A stretch of 64,000 nt of DNA, taken from JAEUOS01 sp965279115 (GTDB lineage Bacteria; Pseudomonadota; Gammaproteobacteria; Burkholderiales; JAEUOS01). The stretch covers positions 1,736,001 to 1,800,000 of the forward strand of contig OZ257137.1 in assembly GCA_965279115.1 (NCBI GenBank), in the 5' to 3' direction. Within the stretch, counting starts at the first letter, position 1. Each line of letters opens with the position of its first letter. Below, one piece after another: positions 1 to 8,989 of the stretch. A model generated the notes under the pieces. It worked only from the letters and a program-made list of their open reading frames with translations, was not told the origin of the DNA and did no database searches. A program made the translations under genes and the position numbers.

Positions 1-136
1 CGTGGCGCAAGACACGGTCGCGGTTCGGCGCCGTCCAATCACGCATTGTTTTGGGCCGATCGTCGCCGAGCGACCCCGACATTAGGCCGCACCGGCGGCG
101 CGGTATGATCCGCACCTTTTTCGAGGAGACAGAACA

Positions 137-682
137 ATGAGCACCACCCTGCCGCCGATCCGTCGCATCGTCACCGAGGACGACGCCAATGGCCGCTCGC
201 GCATTGTCCAGGACGCGCCCGCCACCGCCATCCGCACAGTGGAGGGCCGGCCCAATTACCGTGCCGTCAACATCTGGCGCACCGAAGCCGCGCCGGCGCC
301 GATTGGCGTGCCCGACAGCATCACCGACCACAAGGGAATCCTGCCGCCGAAGAACGGCGGCTCGATCCTGCGCATCATCGACTATCCGCCGGAATCCAAG
401 GACATCGCCGAGCGCAACCGCCAGATCGCCGCCACCTTCAGCAGCATCTTCGTCGACGCCGACCACGACAAGCGCGACGGCGCCCACCCCGGCATGCACC
501 GCACCGACACGGTGGACTACGCCATCATCCTCGAAGGCGAGATCTGGGCGGTGATGGACGACAACGAAACCCTCATGAAACAGGGCGACGTGCTGGTGCA
601 GCGCGGTACCAACCACGCCTGGGCCAACCGCTCCGACAAGACCGCACGCATCTGCTTCGTGCTGCTTGACGGGGCGCGCTAG
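137..682 (+). CDS. Cupin-domain protein (first of two paralogues)
   Basis: This is a small cytosolic cupin of 181 residues with no signal peptide. The barrel lies in the C-terminal half. The first metal-binding motif is present as H117-x3-H121 followed by DTVDY, and the second as GDVLV at 150 with H160 and N164. The start is supported by GAGGAGA about 8 bases upstream of the ATG. It shares the DTVDYAI/LEGEI and GDVLVQRGTNHAW blocks with the second cupin of this window (51884-52474), so the two are paralogues. Such proteins are often annotated as cupins of unknown substrate; some are dioxygenases or isomerases of small acids. It stands alone, with a new gene on the same strand 180 bases downstream, so context does not give a substrate. 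Confidence 0.85.
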   Translation: MSTTLPPIRRIVTEDDANGRSRIVQDAPATAIRTVEGRPNYRAVNIWRTEAAPAPIGVPDSITDHKGILPPKNGGSILRIIDYPPESKDIAERNRQIAATFSSIFVDADHDKRDGAHPGMHRTDTVDYAIILEGEIWAVMDDNETLMKQGDVLVQRGTNHAWANRSDKTARICFVLLDGAR

Positions 683-861
683 GAACTGCCGGGGGGCAAA
701 CACGGGGCAAGGCGACACAGGGCCGGGATTCGCCCCCTTTTGCGCCCTTGACCCCGCCCATCACGCGGTAACATCGCAGCAGGCGACACATGTCGCCTCT
801 TCATGACCGGCCGCCGGCCGTCCAAGAGTGCATGAAGGCGTTACGGAATCGGAGGGGTTCC

Positions 862-1323
862 ATGAAAACCTGGGGATGGATGTTGTTGTGCGCCTGCTGC
901 CTGGCCGGCAGTGCGCATGCGGCCGCCTACAAGTGCAAGGACGCGGCGGGGAAGGTGACCTACTCCGACAGCCCGTGCGTGCAGTTCAACCAGAAGGGCG
1001 ACAAGATCTTCGAGCGCGGCGCGGGCTACAACGCCTTGAACGAGGACGAGAAGCGCTCCTTCATGGCCGGCGTGACCCATAGCTGCATGACACGCCGCAT
1101 GCAGACCACTGTCAGCGAAACCCAGTGGCGCAACTACTGCGATTGCAGCGCCGCGGAGGCCGCCCGGACAGTCAAGATCGAGGAAGTCCGCTCGCTGCAA
1201 TGGGACCCGAAGAACAAGGCGATGGAAGCTCGCATGCGCCAACTCGGCGAGGAGGCCGGCAAGGCCTGTTCCAGCCACCTGACCAGCCCGCCCGCGCCAG
1301 CCCCCCGCAAGACCCAGACCTGA
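862..1323 (+). CDS. DUF4124-domain exported protein
   Basis: This 153-residue protein begins with a clear Sec signal peptide (MKTW, hydrophobic core, AHA cleavage region) followed directly by the DUF4124 signature YKCKDAAGKVTYSDSPC. I chose the ATG at 862 rather than an upstream in-frame start at 790, because a strong GGAGGGG lies just before it and the signal peptide then starts at residue 1. DUF4124 proteins are small periplasmic or envelope proteins of unknown role in proteobacteria. The remainder is charged and has further cysteines (CMTRR, CDCS, CSSH) that could form disulphides. It converges on the membrane-protein gene at 1340. Confidence 0.85.
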   Translation: MKTWGWMLLCACCLAGSAHAAAYKCKDAAGKVTYSDSPCVQFNQKGDKIFERGAGYNALNEDEKRSFMAGVTHSCMTRRMQTTVSETQWRNYCDCSAAEAARTVKIEEVRSLQWDPKNKAMEARMRQLGEEAGKACSSHLTSPPAPAPRKTQT

Positions 1324-1339
1324 TCCGGTCGCGCGCGGT

Positions 1340-1900
1340 TCAGGCGTGTTTCAGCAGCGCCAGCACGTAGTCGAACAACAGGCAGTAGATCGCGATCGGC
1401 AGTGGCAGGCCCAGCAACGAGCCCGCCGCGTAGGCGCGGAACTTCACCCCGGACATCGCCAGCGCATAGTTGAGCGCCGGCAGGGTCTGGAACATCACCC
1501 GCAGCAAGGCAACGTTGCGCACCGGCCGCGCATGCAGGTGGAACAACAGCCGCGCCGCGGTGCGGTTTTTCCAGTCTGCCAGCGCGTTGCCGCCCAGGGT
1601 GCGGATGGTGAAGAAGGTCACCAGGCAGGAAACACAGGCGGCTGCGTAGGTGGCAAGCCCGCCCCAGGTACGGCCCAACGCCAGCACCGCCGCCCCGGCG
1701 AACAGGAAGCCCGGCACCTGGATCAGGTTGCCAAGCGAAAACAGCAACACGAATATCGCCAGGCCGCCGAGCGGGTGGTCGTTGAGCACCTGCTGCAGAT
1801 AGGCCAGGCTGAAGTGCGAACGCAAGCCCGTGAGCTCGGCCACGCCGAACAGGAGCGCCAGGAAAAGCACGACCAGGATGATGCGTCCGTAACGGCTCAT
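1340..1900 (-). CDS. TVP38/TMEM64-family (VTT domain) inner-membrane protein
   Basis: The 186-residue product is almost entirely hydrophobic, with about five membrane segments and the VTT/SNARE-associated domain. Typical features are the re-entrant stretch around PALNYALAMSGVKFRAYAAG and a glycine-rich region that follows. The family (DedA/TVP38 superfamily) is implicated in lipid scrambling or membrane homeostasis, but substrates are mostly unknown. A longer reading frame reaches 2101, but that extension is low-complexity; the ATG at 1900 has AAGGA nine bases upstream and starts at MSRYGRI followed by the first helix. It lies 97 bases downstream of, and on the same strand as, the partner-switching genes, so it may be co-transcribed with them. 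Confidence 0.8.
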   Translation of the reverse strand: MSRYGRIILVVLFLALLFGVAELTGLRSHFSLAYLQQVLNDHPLGGLAIFVLLFSLGNLIQVPGFLFAGAAVLALGRTWGGLATYAAACVSCLVTFFTIRTLGGNALADWKNRTAARLLFHLHARPVRNVALLRVMFQTLPALNYALAMSGVKFRAYAAGSLLGLPLPIAIYCLLFDYVLALLKHA

Positions 1901-1997
1901 GAGGGTCCTTTTCCGGCCGGAACTCCGGAATGCCGGGGAGCATAAGCCCTTTCGGGACGGAGAGCGCTCCCAGCCGAAACTGGCGCGGCCACGTACC

Positions 1998-3722
1998 TCA
2001 ACTTCGGTGTATGGCCAACAGCGTGATGTCGTCGGATTGCGGGTACCCCGCGGCAAACGCATCGACGACGCCGACGATGCGCTCGACAAGAACGTCGACA
2101 CCGTCGCCTCCGGCGCCGGACATCAGGTCGAACAGCGCGTCATCGCCAAAGAAGCGGCCGCGCTCGCTTTCCGCCTCGGTGATGCCGTCGGAATAGAGCA
2201 ACAGGCGGCTGCCGGGTGGAAACTCGCGGGTGCCGACCGCGAACTTCAGGTCGGGCACCAGGCCAGCCAGGGGGTTGCGCGGTGTGTCGATGAACTCGGG
2301 CACGCCCTTGCCCGCCAACAGCAGCGGCGGATTCTGTCCGATATTGACATAGTGAATTTGTCCGTGCGGCAAATCGATGATGGCGCAGAACATGGTGACG
2401 AACAGTTTGGCTTCGTTGCCCTCGCAAAGCAGGTCGTTGCAACGGGCCGCAAGGCGGGCGAGATGGCGGCCGGCGTTCTTGTCGATGCGCAATGCCTCGC
2501 TGCGCAGCAAGGTCAGGGTGCGCACCATGAACAGTGCCGCCGGCATGCCCTTGCTGCAGACATCGCCGAGGGCCGCGAAGTAACGGCCGTCACCGATCTG
2601 GAATGCGTCGTAGAAGTCGCCACCCACCTGGCGCGCCGCCCGCATGAAACCCCGCCCCTCGATCGCCGGGTCGGCGACAAACAGCGGCGCCGCCGGCAGC
2701 ATGCTGGACTGGATCTGGTGCGCCATGCCGAGTTCGCGCTGCAAGGCTTCGAGTTCCAGCGTCGCGCGCAGGCGGTCGACGATCTGCAGGTTGGTGTGCC
2801 GCATGCGCTCGGACAGCACCACGATGAGGTTTCGAACGACCGCCGGCACCCCAAGAAACGAGCCCAGGAAAACCGGTTCCGGGATCACCAGGAGGCGCCC
2901 GGAGGTGGCCGCCACCACCCAGGCGGAGTTGGGCTGGCCGTCGGCCACCGAAAGCTCGCCGACGCACTCCCCCGGGCCGACATCGACGAAGAACCGGGAA
3001 TCGGGTTCGTCGAGATGCACCTCGAGCCGGCCCTCGATGTTCACCAGTACGCAACGATGCTGCTCGCCCGCGCGGAAAAGCACTTCGCCGGATGTGAACT
3101 CGCGCATTTCACAATGCGCGAGGATGTACTCCACTACGTGCATCGGCACGCCCTGAAAAAGCCGTATGCGCGAAATGAATCCCATCGCGCGGCGGTCGCT
3201 TCCGTCGCGCTCATCGGCCGCGATCCGGGCACCATCTGCGCGTTCGAGCGGAAAGCCGGCGGCCGGCGCCGTGCGCCGCTCCAGCGTGCGCCGGACCAGC
3301 CCGCGCGTGCCGAAGCGCAGCGTCAGCCGGTTGCGCGATTCGGCGCGCTCATAGGAAATCTCGTCGGCAAAGCGCCGCATCAGGTGTATGCCGAGGCCGC
3401 CAATGGGCACGCTTTCGAGGGAGGCGTGCGATTCGGGCGCCGGGTGGTTCAATGGGTTGAAATTCGGCCCGGAATCGATCACCGTGAGGATCGCGGCGTC
3501 CTGGTCGAGCAGGATCTCCAGCCGCACTTCCGCCGCCACGCCGCGATAGGAGTGCTCCGCGATATTGGCCAGCGCCTCGCCCGCGCACAAGTCCAGATGG
3601 AAACGCCGCTCCTCGCTCAATTCATGGCGTTCGGCCAGCCCGGCAAGCCACACGCTGGCCTGCGTCGCGCCCGCCGGTGTGCTCGACAGGTCAAGGCTGT
3701 GGAAACGGAAACGTACGGTCAT
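1998..3722 (-). CDS. Three-domain regulator: anti-sigma-type ATPase, cNMP-binding domain, SpoIIE/RsbU-type PP2C phosphatase
   Basis: This 574-residue soluble protein carries three signalling modules. Residues 1-140 are a GHKL/RsbW-type ATPase: N-box E49/N53, D83-x-G85, and the GGLGI loop near 109. Residues about 180-320 form a cyclic-nucleotide-binding beta barrel with GECVGELS as the phosphate-binding cassette. Residues about 340-574 are a PP2C-type SpoIIE phosphatase with its metal Asp motifs GDFYD, GDVCSKG, SDGITEA and DDITLL. It therefore has both the kinase and the phosphatase expected to act on a STAS protein, and the STAS gene sits directly upstream with an ATGA overlap (3719-3722). 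The inferred role is a partner-switching output controlled by a small ligand. Which sigma factor or target it controls is not visible here. Confidence 0.9.
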   Translation of the reverse strand: MTVRFRFHSLDLSSTPAGATQASVWLAGLAERHELSEERRFHLDLCAGEALANIAEHSYRGVAAEVRLEILLDQDAAILTVIDSGPNFNPLNHPAPESHASLESVPIGGLGIHLMRRFADEISYERAESRNRLTLRFGTRGLVRRTLERRTAPAAGFPLERADGARIAADERDGSDRRAMGFISRIRLFQGVPMHVVEYILAHCEMREFTSGEVLFRAGEQHRCVLVNIEGRLEVHLDEPDSRFFVDVGPGECVGELSVADGQPNSAWVVAATSGRLLVIPEPVFLGSFLGVPAVVRNLIVVLSERMRHTNLQIVDRLRATLELEALQRELGMAHQIQSSMLPAAPLFVADPAIEGRGFMRAARQVGGDFYDAFQIGDGRYFAALGDVCSKGMPAALFMVRTLTLLRSEALRIDKNAGRHLARLAARCNDLLCEGNEAKLFVTMFCAIIDLPHGQIHYVNIGQNPPLLLAGKGVPEFIDTPRNPLAGLVPDLKFAVGTREFPPGSRLLLYSDGITEAESERGRFFGDDALFDLMSGAGGDGVDVLVERIVGVVDAFAAGYPQSDDITLLAIHRS

Positions 3723-4060
3723 CCAGCCAGGTCTGCGCGCGCCGCCTCTACATCGTCGAACACACCCATCAACTGGTCAACGCCAGCATTCATCAGAACC
3801 TTGCGCACCAGAGGCTGGGGCGCCGCCAGAACCATCCTGCCCCCGCGCGCCGCCTGGGCGCGCGCGGCGGTGAGGATCAGCCGGATGCCGATCGAAGCCA
3901 GAAAGTCCAGACCGGTCAGGTCAATGACGAACCGCTCGGCCTTGACCGTCGTGAGATAGGAGAATCCCGGCTCGACCGCCTGTGTTCCCTCGATATCCAG
4001 GCGTCCGCGCAAGGCGATGCACACCACGTCCCCCGGGAGATTCATTACTTGATAGGGCAT
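3719..4060 (-). CDS. STAS-domain anti-sigma factor antagonist
   Basis: This single STAS domain of 113 residues resembles SpoIIAA/RsbV. The phosphorylatable serine is S56 in the DFLASIGIR motif, at the usual position after the third strand. Phosphorylation by an RsbW-type kinase would inactivate it and PP2C dephosphorylation would restore it. Both activities are encoded in the next gene, whose ATG overlaps this stop. AAGGA lies about ten bases before the start. It is preceded by 72 bases after phnX, so it could have its own promoter or receive read-through from the phosphonate operon. Confidence 0.9.
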   Translation of the reverse strand: MPYQVMNLPGDVVCIALRGRLDIEGTQAVEPGFSYLTTVKAERFVIDLTGLDFLASIGIRLILTAARAQAARGGRMVLAAPQPLVRKVLMNAGVDQLMGVFDDVEAARADLAG

Positions 4061-4132
4061 CGGAAGCGGATCCTTCAGTGAAATTGGAGTTGCCGGACGT
4101 CTGCATGCACGCAGGACATGGTACCGCGCATA

Positions 4133-4969
4133 TCAGGCAGGCGCCGGACGCTCGCCGCCGGCCAGCCTGCGATTGATGGCGTCGACAATCGCGGGCAGCT
4201 CGGCGATGGTGTCGACGCAGTAGTCCGGCTGCGCCACGGAGAGCCGGGCACTCGCCGCCGAGCGCCGTTCCACCCGCGCATCGGCCGCGAGCGAATCCCA
4301 TTCGGCAAGCGACAGCCCCATCTCGTTTCCAGAGGCGACCACCCCCACCGTCCAGCAACCGGCATTGCGGCCTTCCATCAGACCGGGCACGGTGTCATCG
4401 ACCTTCATCACCCGGTGCGCCGGCCACACCGCGAGGTCGACGAAGCAGCGATACATGCCCAGCGGCGACGGGCGATTCTCCGGTACGTCACCGGCGCACA
4501 CGAGATTGTCCGGAACGAAGCCCTGTCGCGCAGCCAGCGGCGCTAAGACCGCCATGATTTCGCGGTTGTAGCCGGTGGTCGAACCGACCTTCATGCCGCG
4601 CGCCCGCAAGTCCGACAGCATGGCGGGCACGCCGGGAATCAGGTCCGCGTGCTGCGGAATGGCCGCGATGTTAATGGGCGTGAAGATTTCGTAGAGCGCG
4701 TCAACGTCGCCATCGGTGAACGGCCGGCCGTGCGCTGCGCGCCATGCCGCGGCCACGCGCGGCAGCTGGCCCAGCGCCTTGATGTGCTCCCATTTGGGCA
4801 GGCCCATGGGCACACGCGCTTCGGCAATCGTGATTTCCACGCGCTGCGACGCGAACAGCTCGACGAACGCGCCCATCGGCGCTCGGCTGCCGAAGTCGAC
4901 CACCGTGCCGGCCCAGTCGAACACCACGGCAGCTAGCCCGTCGCCGGGCGAAGCGGATTCACCAGTCAT
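4133..4969 (-). CDS. phnX: Phosphonoacetaldehyde hydrolase (phosphonatase)
   Basis: PhnX is a HAD-superfamily enzyme that cleaves the C-P bond of phosphonoacetaldehyde to acetaldehyde and phosphate. The nucleophile motif FDWAGT (D18) is at the N-terminus. The Schiff-base lysine K59 lies in the diagnostic cap motif GLPKWEH. HAD motif II is GSTTGYN and the acidic motif is KVDDTVPG. At 278 residues the length is normal. I chose the ATG at 4969, which overlaps the end of the FAD oxidoreductase gene by 11 bases and has AAAGGA seven bases upstream; an in-frame start at 4987 lacks this. It is the last gene of the phnCDE-ADH-FAD-phnX operon and defines its end product. Confidence 0.95.
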   Translation of the reverse strand: MTGESASPGDGLAAVVFDWAGTVVDFGSRAPMGAFVELFASQRVEITIAEARVPMGLPKWEHIKALGQLPRVAAAWRAAHGRPFTDGDVDALYEIFTPINIAAIPQHADLIPGVPAMLSDLRARGMKVGSTTGYNREIMAVLAPLAARQGFVPDNLVCAGDVPENRPSPLGMYRCFVDLAVWPAHRVMKVDDTVPGLMEGRNAGCWTVGVVASGNEMGLSLAEWDSLAADARVERRSAASARLSVAQPDYCVDTIAELPAIVDAINRRLAGGERPAPA

Positions 4970-6077
4970 CAAAAACGTCCTTTGCAATACCGAATCCGGT
5001 TGAAGCGCCCGTGCCGCTGGTCACCACCACCACCCGGGTGGCGGAATCAGGCGCCTCGATCACGCAGTCGACCGGCGCACCCGTCGGATAGACACCGGTC
5101 CAGCGTTCCACCACCTCGCACTGCTCAAGCTGCACCGCCTCGCGCAGGTGCGCCAGGATCAGTCGGTCCACCGCCTCGTCGGCGAAGGGCTCAGGCGTCG
5201 CGAACGTATGGTGGGAGTCGCCCACCACCAGCGTGCCGTCGGCGCTCTGCACCACGATCAGGTGGATCCCGTGCGCCAGGCTCTCGCCCGCCTCGTCTTC
5301 AAGCTGCTCCCGCAAAGCCGCGGCCGCCGGCAACGCGGCGTAGCCGCCGTAGCGAACCAGCCCGAGATCGCTCATGACCGCAGCTCCGAGACGAAAGCCG
5401 GGCTCCGGTCGTACCCGCAGCATCTGCAGGCGGGTAAGTTTCAAGGCGTGCCTGGCCAGGGAGGCGCTGCCGACACCGTTGAGTTCGGTACCCGGGCACA
5501 CCACCACCCGCTCCGCATGCAGAAGACGCGCCGCCGTGCGCACCATCGGGGTCGCAACCTCCAGCACCGCCTCGCCGTACAGGAAGCGCACGCCATGGCA
5601 TTGCGCCAGCCACGCAGCCAGGCGCGGGATCGCCTCGCGGGACTCGACACGCAATTCATGTGGCGAATACATCGCAGCACTCGCGCCTTCGGTCTGCAGC
5701 ATGGGCGCCAGCGCCGCTGCCTCGGCGGCGTCATAGAGGACGTTGCCCGCCGCCATGTCGGTTGCCATGAAAGCCTCGAGCACCGCACGCGCGCGCGGAC
5801 GACGTGCCAGTATCCACAGGCCGCGATGCAGTACGGGAATCCCCGCCTGCGGCGCCACCTCGTCCCAGACGTCGCGTGCGATCCGCGCGCGACGCCAGGT
5901 ATCGCCGGCGGGCTGGCCGGTCACGGTGATGAAGCCGAAATTGCGGATCGACGCGCCGACACAACGATGATCGCGCTCCACCACCGTCACCTTCAGCCCG
6001 CGCCGCGCGGCGGTGTAGGCATGCGCAAGACCGATGATGCCGGCACCGACGACGATCAGGTCGCAACGCTCGCTCAT
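4959..6077 (-). CDS. FAD-dependent oxidoreductase of phosphonate catabolism (DAO fold)
   Basis: This 372-residue DAO-family flavoprotein has the N-terminal dinucleotide motif GAGIIG and the E33-type acidic residue (VVERD). It belongs, by context and overall layout, to the FAD oxidoreductases repeatedly found beside phnX (HpnW/TIGR03364 type, the recently described PbfC/PbfD enzymes). These oxidise 2-aminoethylphosphonate or its N-methyl derivatives to phosphonoacetaldehyde. Here there is no PhnW transaminase, so this enzyme is the best candidate for delivering the PhnX substrate. The start overlaps the alcohol dehydrogenase stop by ATGA. Exact substrate (primary amine or N-alkylated) is inference. 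Confidence 0.85.
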   Translation of the reverse strand: MSERCDLIVVGAGIIGLAHAYTAARRGLKVTVVERDHRCVGASIRNFGFITVTGQPAGDTWRRARIARDVWDEVAPQAGIPVLHRGLWILARRPRARAVLEAFMATDMAAGNVLYDAAEAAALAPMLQTEGASAAMYSPHELRVESREAIPRLAAWLAQCHGVRFLYGEAVLEVATPMVRTAARLLHAERVVVCPGTELNGVGSASLARHALKLTRLQMLRVRPEPGFRLGAAVMSDLGLVRYGGYAALPAAAALREQLEDEAGESLAHGIHLIVVQSADGTLVVGDSHHTFATPEPFADEAVDRLILAHLREAVQLEQCEVVERWTGVYPTGAPVDCVIEAPDSATRVVVVTSGTGASTGFGIAKDVFDDW

Positions 6078-7180
6078 GCTGTTTCCGGGACGGGCGCGCC
6101 GACAAAATTGCGCCCGCGCTGGCTGCCGAGCGCTGCGGCGATGCGCGCGTCGCCATCAACAATGCCATAAGCGTCCGGCCGCGCATCCACCCCGACAGCA
6201 CGGAGCCAGTCGGTCAGTGACGCCGCACCGTCATCGTGTTCGAAAACACCCGTCAGCAGCCGATCGACCCTTGCGCTGTGGCCGCTGGCAAGTCGCCACG
6301 CCACCGGCAGCCAGATCGCGCATGCCTGACCGTGCGGCACACCCTGTTCAAGCGTGACGGCGTAAGACAGCGCATGCGCAAGCGCGGTACGGGTTTGGGA
6401 AAACGCCAACCCCGCCTCAAGCGCGGCCAAGGAAAGCTCGCCGCGCAGCGCCAGATCACCGGGGCTTTCGAGGCACTCCGGCAATGCCTTCAGCACGCGT
6501 CGGGCCGCCGACAAGGCCAGCCGGTCGCTGACCGGATTGGCATGCCGGTTCCAGATCGATTCCAGCGCATGGGCGAGTGCGTCCAGGGCGGTATCGCGGG
6601 TGACTTCACGTGGGCAGGTCAGGCAGAGCACGGGGTCGACTATGGCGCGCTCGGCATAGCCGAAAGGCTCGTCGAGCGAACGCTTGACCTGCGGGTCGGC
6701 CTCGGTGTCCCAGACGGTCGCCCAGCGGGTCACTTCGCTGCCCGTGCCCGCGGTGGTGGGCACCAGCCAGAGCGGTGCCAGCGCAAGTGCAGGCCAGGCG
6801 CCACCGCGCAGGGCGGCCACCACGTCGTCAAACCCGCCCGCCACCGGGCGGCAACGCACCACCTTGGCGATGTCCAGCGTGGTGCCGCCCCCCACCGCAA
6901 CCAGTGTGCATCCCGGATGGGCGGCCAGTTGCGGCCACACCCTTGCCGCGACCTCGCGTGCCCGGGCGATGCTGGAGAGTCCGTCGGCCACGTCCACCCA
7001 GTCAATCATCCGTGGCCCCAGGCTGGACCGCCAACGCGCTTCCAGCCCCATCGCGCGCGCCGGCGCGAAAGCCAGAACGATCGCCTGCCGCTCGCCCAGC
7101 AGCGCATCCAGCCGGTCCGCACTGCCGCAGCCGAAGGACACGGCGACGGGCATGTTCCAGTTGAAGGAGTCGGCGCTCAT
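6074..7180 (-). CDS. Iron-containing alcohol dehydrogenase of the phosphonate operon
   Basis: This 368-residue group III (Fe-dependent) alcohol dehydrogenase carries the nucleotide-binding stretch [10 protein letters not shown] and the [10 protein letters not shown] loop. The metal ligands occur in [10 protein letters not shown] (Asp/His) and in GVPHGQACA (His). Members are often encoded in phosphonate clusters (TIGR03405 type), where they are thought to interconvert a phosphono- or C2-aldehyde and its alcohol, for example hydroxyethylphosphonate and phosphonoacetaldehyde. A longer open frame runs into phnE, but the ATG at 7180 overlaps the phnE stop in the ATGA arrangement and begins at MSADSFNWN, the expected family N-terminus. 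Substrate assignment is inferred from neighbours. Confidence 0.88.
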   Translation of the reverse strand: MSADSFNWNMPVAVSFGCGSADRLDALLGERQAIVLAFAPARAMGLEARWRSSLGPRMIDWVDVADGLSSIARAREVAARVWPQLAAHPGCTLVAVGGGTTLDIAKVVRCRPVAGGFDDVVAALRGGAWPALALAPLWLVPTTAGTGSEVTRWATVWDTEADPQVKRSLDEPFGYAERAIVDPVLCLTCPREVTRDTALDALAHALESIWNRHANPVSDRLALSAARRVLKALPECLESPGDLALRGELSLAALEAGLAFSQTRTALAHALSYAVTLEQGVPHGQACAIWLPVAWRLASGHSARVDRLLTGVFEHDDGAASLTDWLRAVGVDARPDAYGIVDGDARIAAALGSQRGRNFVGAPVPETA

Positions 7181-7989
7181 ATGAAGCGCTTGCGCAGCCA
7201 GGCCGATGTGACATCGATCGCGGACACGCACACCACCAGGATCACCAGCAGCGCACAGGTCTGCGCATACTGGAAACCGCGGATGACCTCGTAGAGCACC
7301 ACGCCGATGCCGCCCGCGCCCACCATCCCCACCACCGATGCCGAGCGCACATTGGACTCGAACCGGTACAGCGTGAATGAAAGCCAAAGCGGCATCACCT
7401 GCGGGATGACGCCGTAGGCGATCTCGACCAGCTTGTGCACCCCGGTGGCCCTGATCCCCTCGACCGGACGCGGATCGATCGCCTCAACCGCCTCGGAAAA
7501 CAGTTTCGCCAACGTGCCGGTGGTATGCACGGCCAGCGCGAGCACGCCGGCAAAGGGCCCCAGGCCCACCGCCACGATGAACAGCATGGCGAACACCATC
7601 TCGTTGATCGCGCGGCAGGCGTCCATCAGCCGCCGCGCGGGCTGGCAAATCCACGCCGGCGTCACGTTTTCCGCACACAGCAATCCCATCGGCACGGCCG
7701 CAAAAACGGCAAACAGGGTGCCCCATATTGCGATGTGCACCGTGACCACCATCTCGCGCAGGTAGATGCGCCACTCGCGAAAATCCGGCGGAAAGAAATC
7801 CTTCGCGTAGGTGCCGATATTGCCGGCATCGCGAACGAGGTTGACGGGCTTGATTTCGGCACCCTGCCAGGCCCACGCCAGCACCAGCACAAGCGCCGTC
7901 CACGAGGCGTAGTGCAACCAGCCCGGCCGATCCGCAGCCGCGCGCTCCTGCAACAGCACGAGCGAAGCCGGACTTGGTGCCCCAGTCAT
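7177..7989 (-). CDS. phnE: Phosphonate ABC transporter permease
   Basis: PhnE is the membrane subunit of the phosphonate importer. The 270-residue protein has an N-terminal helix, a periplasmic linker and about five to six more helices. The permease coupling region carries the EAA-like segment around [15 protein letters not shown], then [11 protein letters not shown]. The ATG at 7989 shares one base with the phnD stop (TGATG), a translational-coupling arrangement; a GTG one codon earlier is also possible. It works with PhnD (binding protein) and PhnC (ATPase), both directly upstream. Confidence 0.92.
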   Translation of the reverse strand: MTGAPSPASLVLLQERAAADRPGWLHYASWTALVLVLAWAWQGAEIKPVNLVRDAGNIGTYAKDFFPPDFREWRIYLREMVVTVHIAIWGTLFAVFAAVPMGLLCAENVTPAWICQPARRLMDACRAINEMVFAMLFIVAVGLGPFAGVLALAVHTTGTLAKLFSEAVEAIDPRPVEGIRATGVHKLVEIAYGVIPQVMPLWLSFTLYRFESNVRSASVVGMVGAGGIGVVLYEVIRGFQYAQTCALLVILVVCVSAIDVTSAWLRKRFI

Positions 7990-8942
7990 CACTTCTTGAG
8001 TGCCGCGAGCTTCTTGTCGATCTCGGCCAGCGACTTCGCTTTCTCGTCGGCACCGAGCTTGTCATCGCCCTCGATCTTGCGCCTGTCGCGGAACAACTCC
8101 AGCTGCCGGATCGGAATCAGCTGGTCGTTGTTCGATTCGCGAAACCCGCCATAGTTGTAGATGACCTTGAGAATGGCTTTCTCCTGCGGGTCGGTCTTGG
8201 CGTACCCAAGAACGAAAGCCTTGATCTTCGCCTTGACCGCAGGGTCGAGGTCCCTGCGCCAGACAAACGGGTCGCTGGGAATCAGCGGGCTCTTCCAGAG
8301 CACCCTCAGCTGGTTGAACAGCTCGGGCTTGGTGGATTCGAGCTTGCCCATGTCCTCGGTGTTGTTGGTGGCGACATCAACCTGCCTGGCGAGCACCGCC
8401 TGGATGTTCGCGCCGTGACTGGCGTTGCGGATGGTCTTGAACGCGCTGCGATGGTCGATATTGTTCTGGGCGAAGACATAGAAGGTCGGGATCAGGAAGC
8501 CGGACGTGGAGTTCGGGTCGCCGATGCTGAAATTGACGTTCTTGCCGTTCTTGAGAACATCGTCCAACGTCTTGTAGGGGCTGTCCTTGTGGGTGATGAT
8601 CAGGCCGTGGTAGCCGAAGGTGCCGTCGGCGTACATCACTTGCGCGAATACCTCGCCGTTGGAGCGGTCCACCGCCTCCATCGCCGCCTTGTTGCCATAC
8701 CAGGCGACCTGGATCTTGTTGAAGCGCATGGCCTCGATGACCCCCGCATAATCGGGCGAGTAGAACGACGTCACCTTGAGCCCGGTCTTCTTTTCCATGT
8801 CGCGAAAGAACGGCTCCCATCGCTCGCGCTGGGTACTGGCGGAATCGGTGGCGATGATGCCGAAGCTGATGTCCTGCGCGACGGCGGCGGTGCCGACGAG
8901 CGCCCAGACGACCACGGCAATACGGAACCAGATGCGTTGCAT
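7989..8942 (-). CDS. phnD: Phosphonate ABC transporter substrate-binding protein
   Basis: PhnD is the periplasmic receptor for phosphonates. The 317-residue protein has a Sec signal peptide ([19 protein letters not shown], cleavage after AVA). The mature domain follows the type II periplasmic fold: [33 protein letters not shown] and the loop [14 protein letters not shown], which in PhnD and phosphite binders contacts the phosphonate group. I chose the ATG at 8942 because it has AAGGGGAAA just upstream and gives the signal peptide; an open frame extends to 9167 but covers phnC. It follows phnC by 47 bases. Confidence 0.93.
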   Translation of the reverse strand: MQRIWFRIAVVVWALVGTAAVAQDISFGIIATDSASTQRERWEPFFRDMEKKTGLKVTSFYSPDYAGVIEAMRFNKIQVAWYGNKAAMEAVDRSNGEVFAQVMYADGTFGYHGLIITHKDSPYKTLDDVLKNGKNVNFSIGDPNSTSGFLIPTFYVFAQNNIDHRSAFKTIRNASHGANIQAVLARQVDVATNNTEDMGKLESTKPELFNQLRVLWKSPLIPSDPFVWRRDLDPAVKAKIKAFVLGYAKTDPQEKAILKVIYNYGGFRESNNDQLIPIRQLELFRDRRKIEGDDKLGADEKAKSLAEIDKKLAALKK

Positions 8943-8989
8943 GGATTTCCCCTTTGAATACTCTCTGTAAATGAATGGAAGCGCCGCGC

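Noticed and set aside
1899..3959. Long plus-strand open frame opposite the phosphatase/STAS genes
   Set aside because: It is antisense to well-supported genes and low in recognisable domains; long open shadows are common at this GC content.
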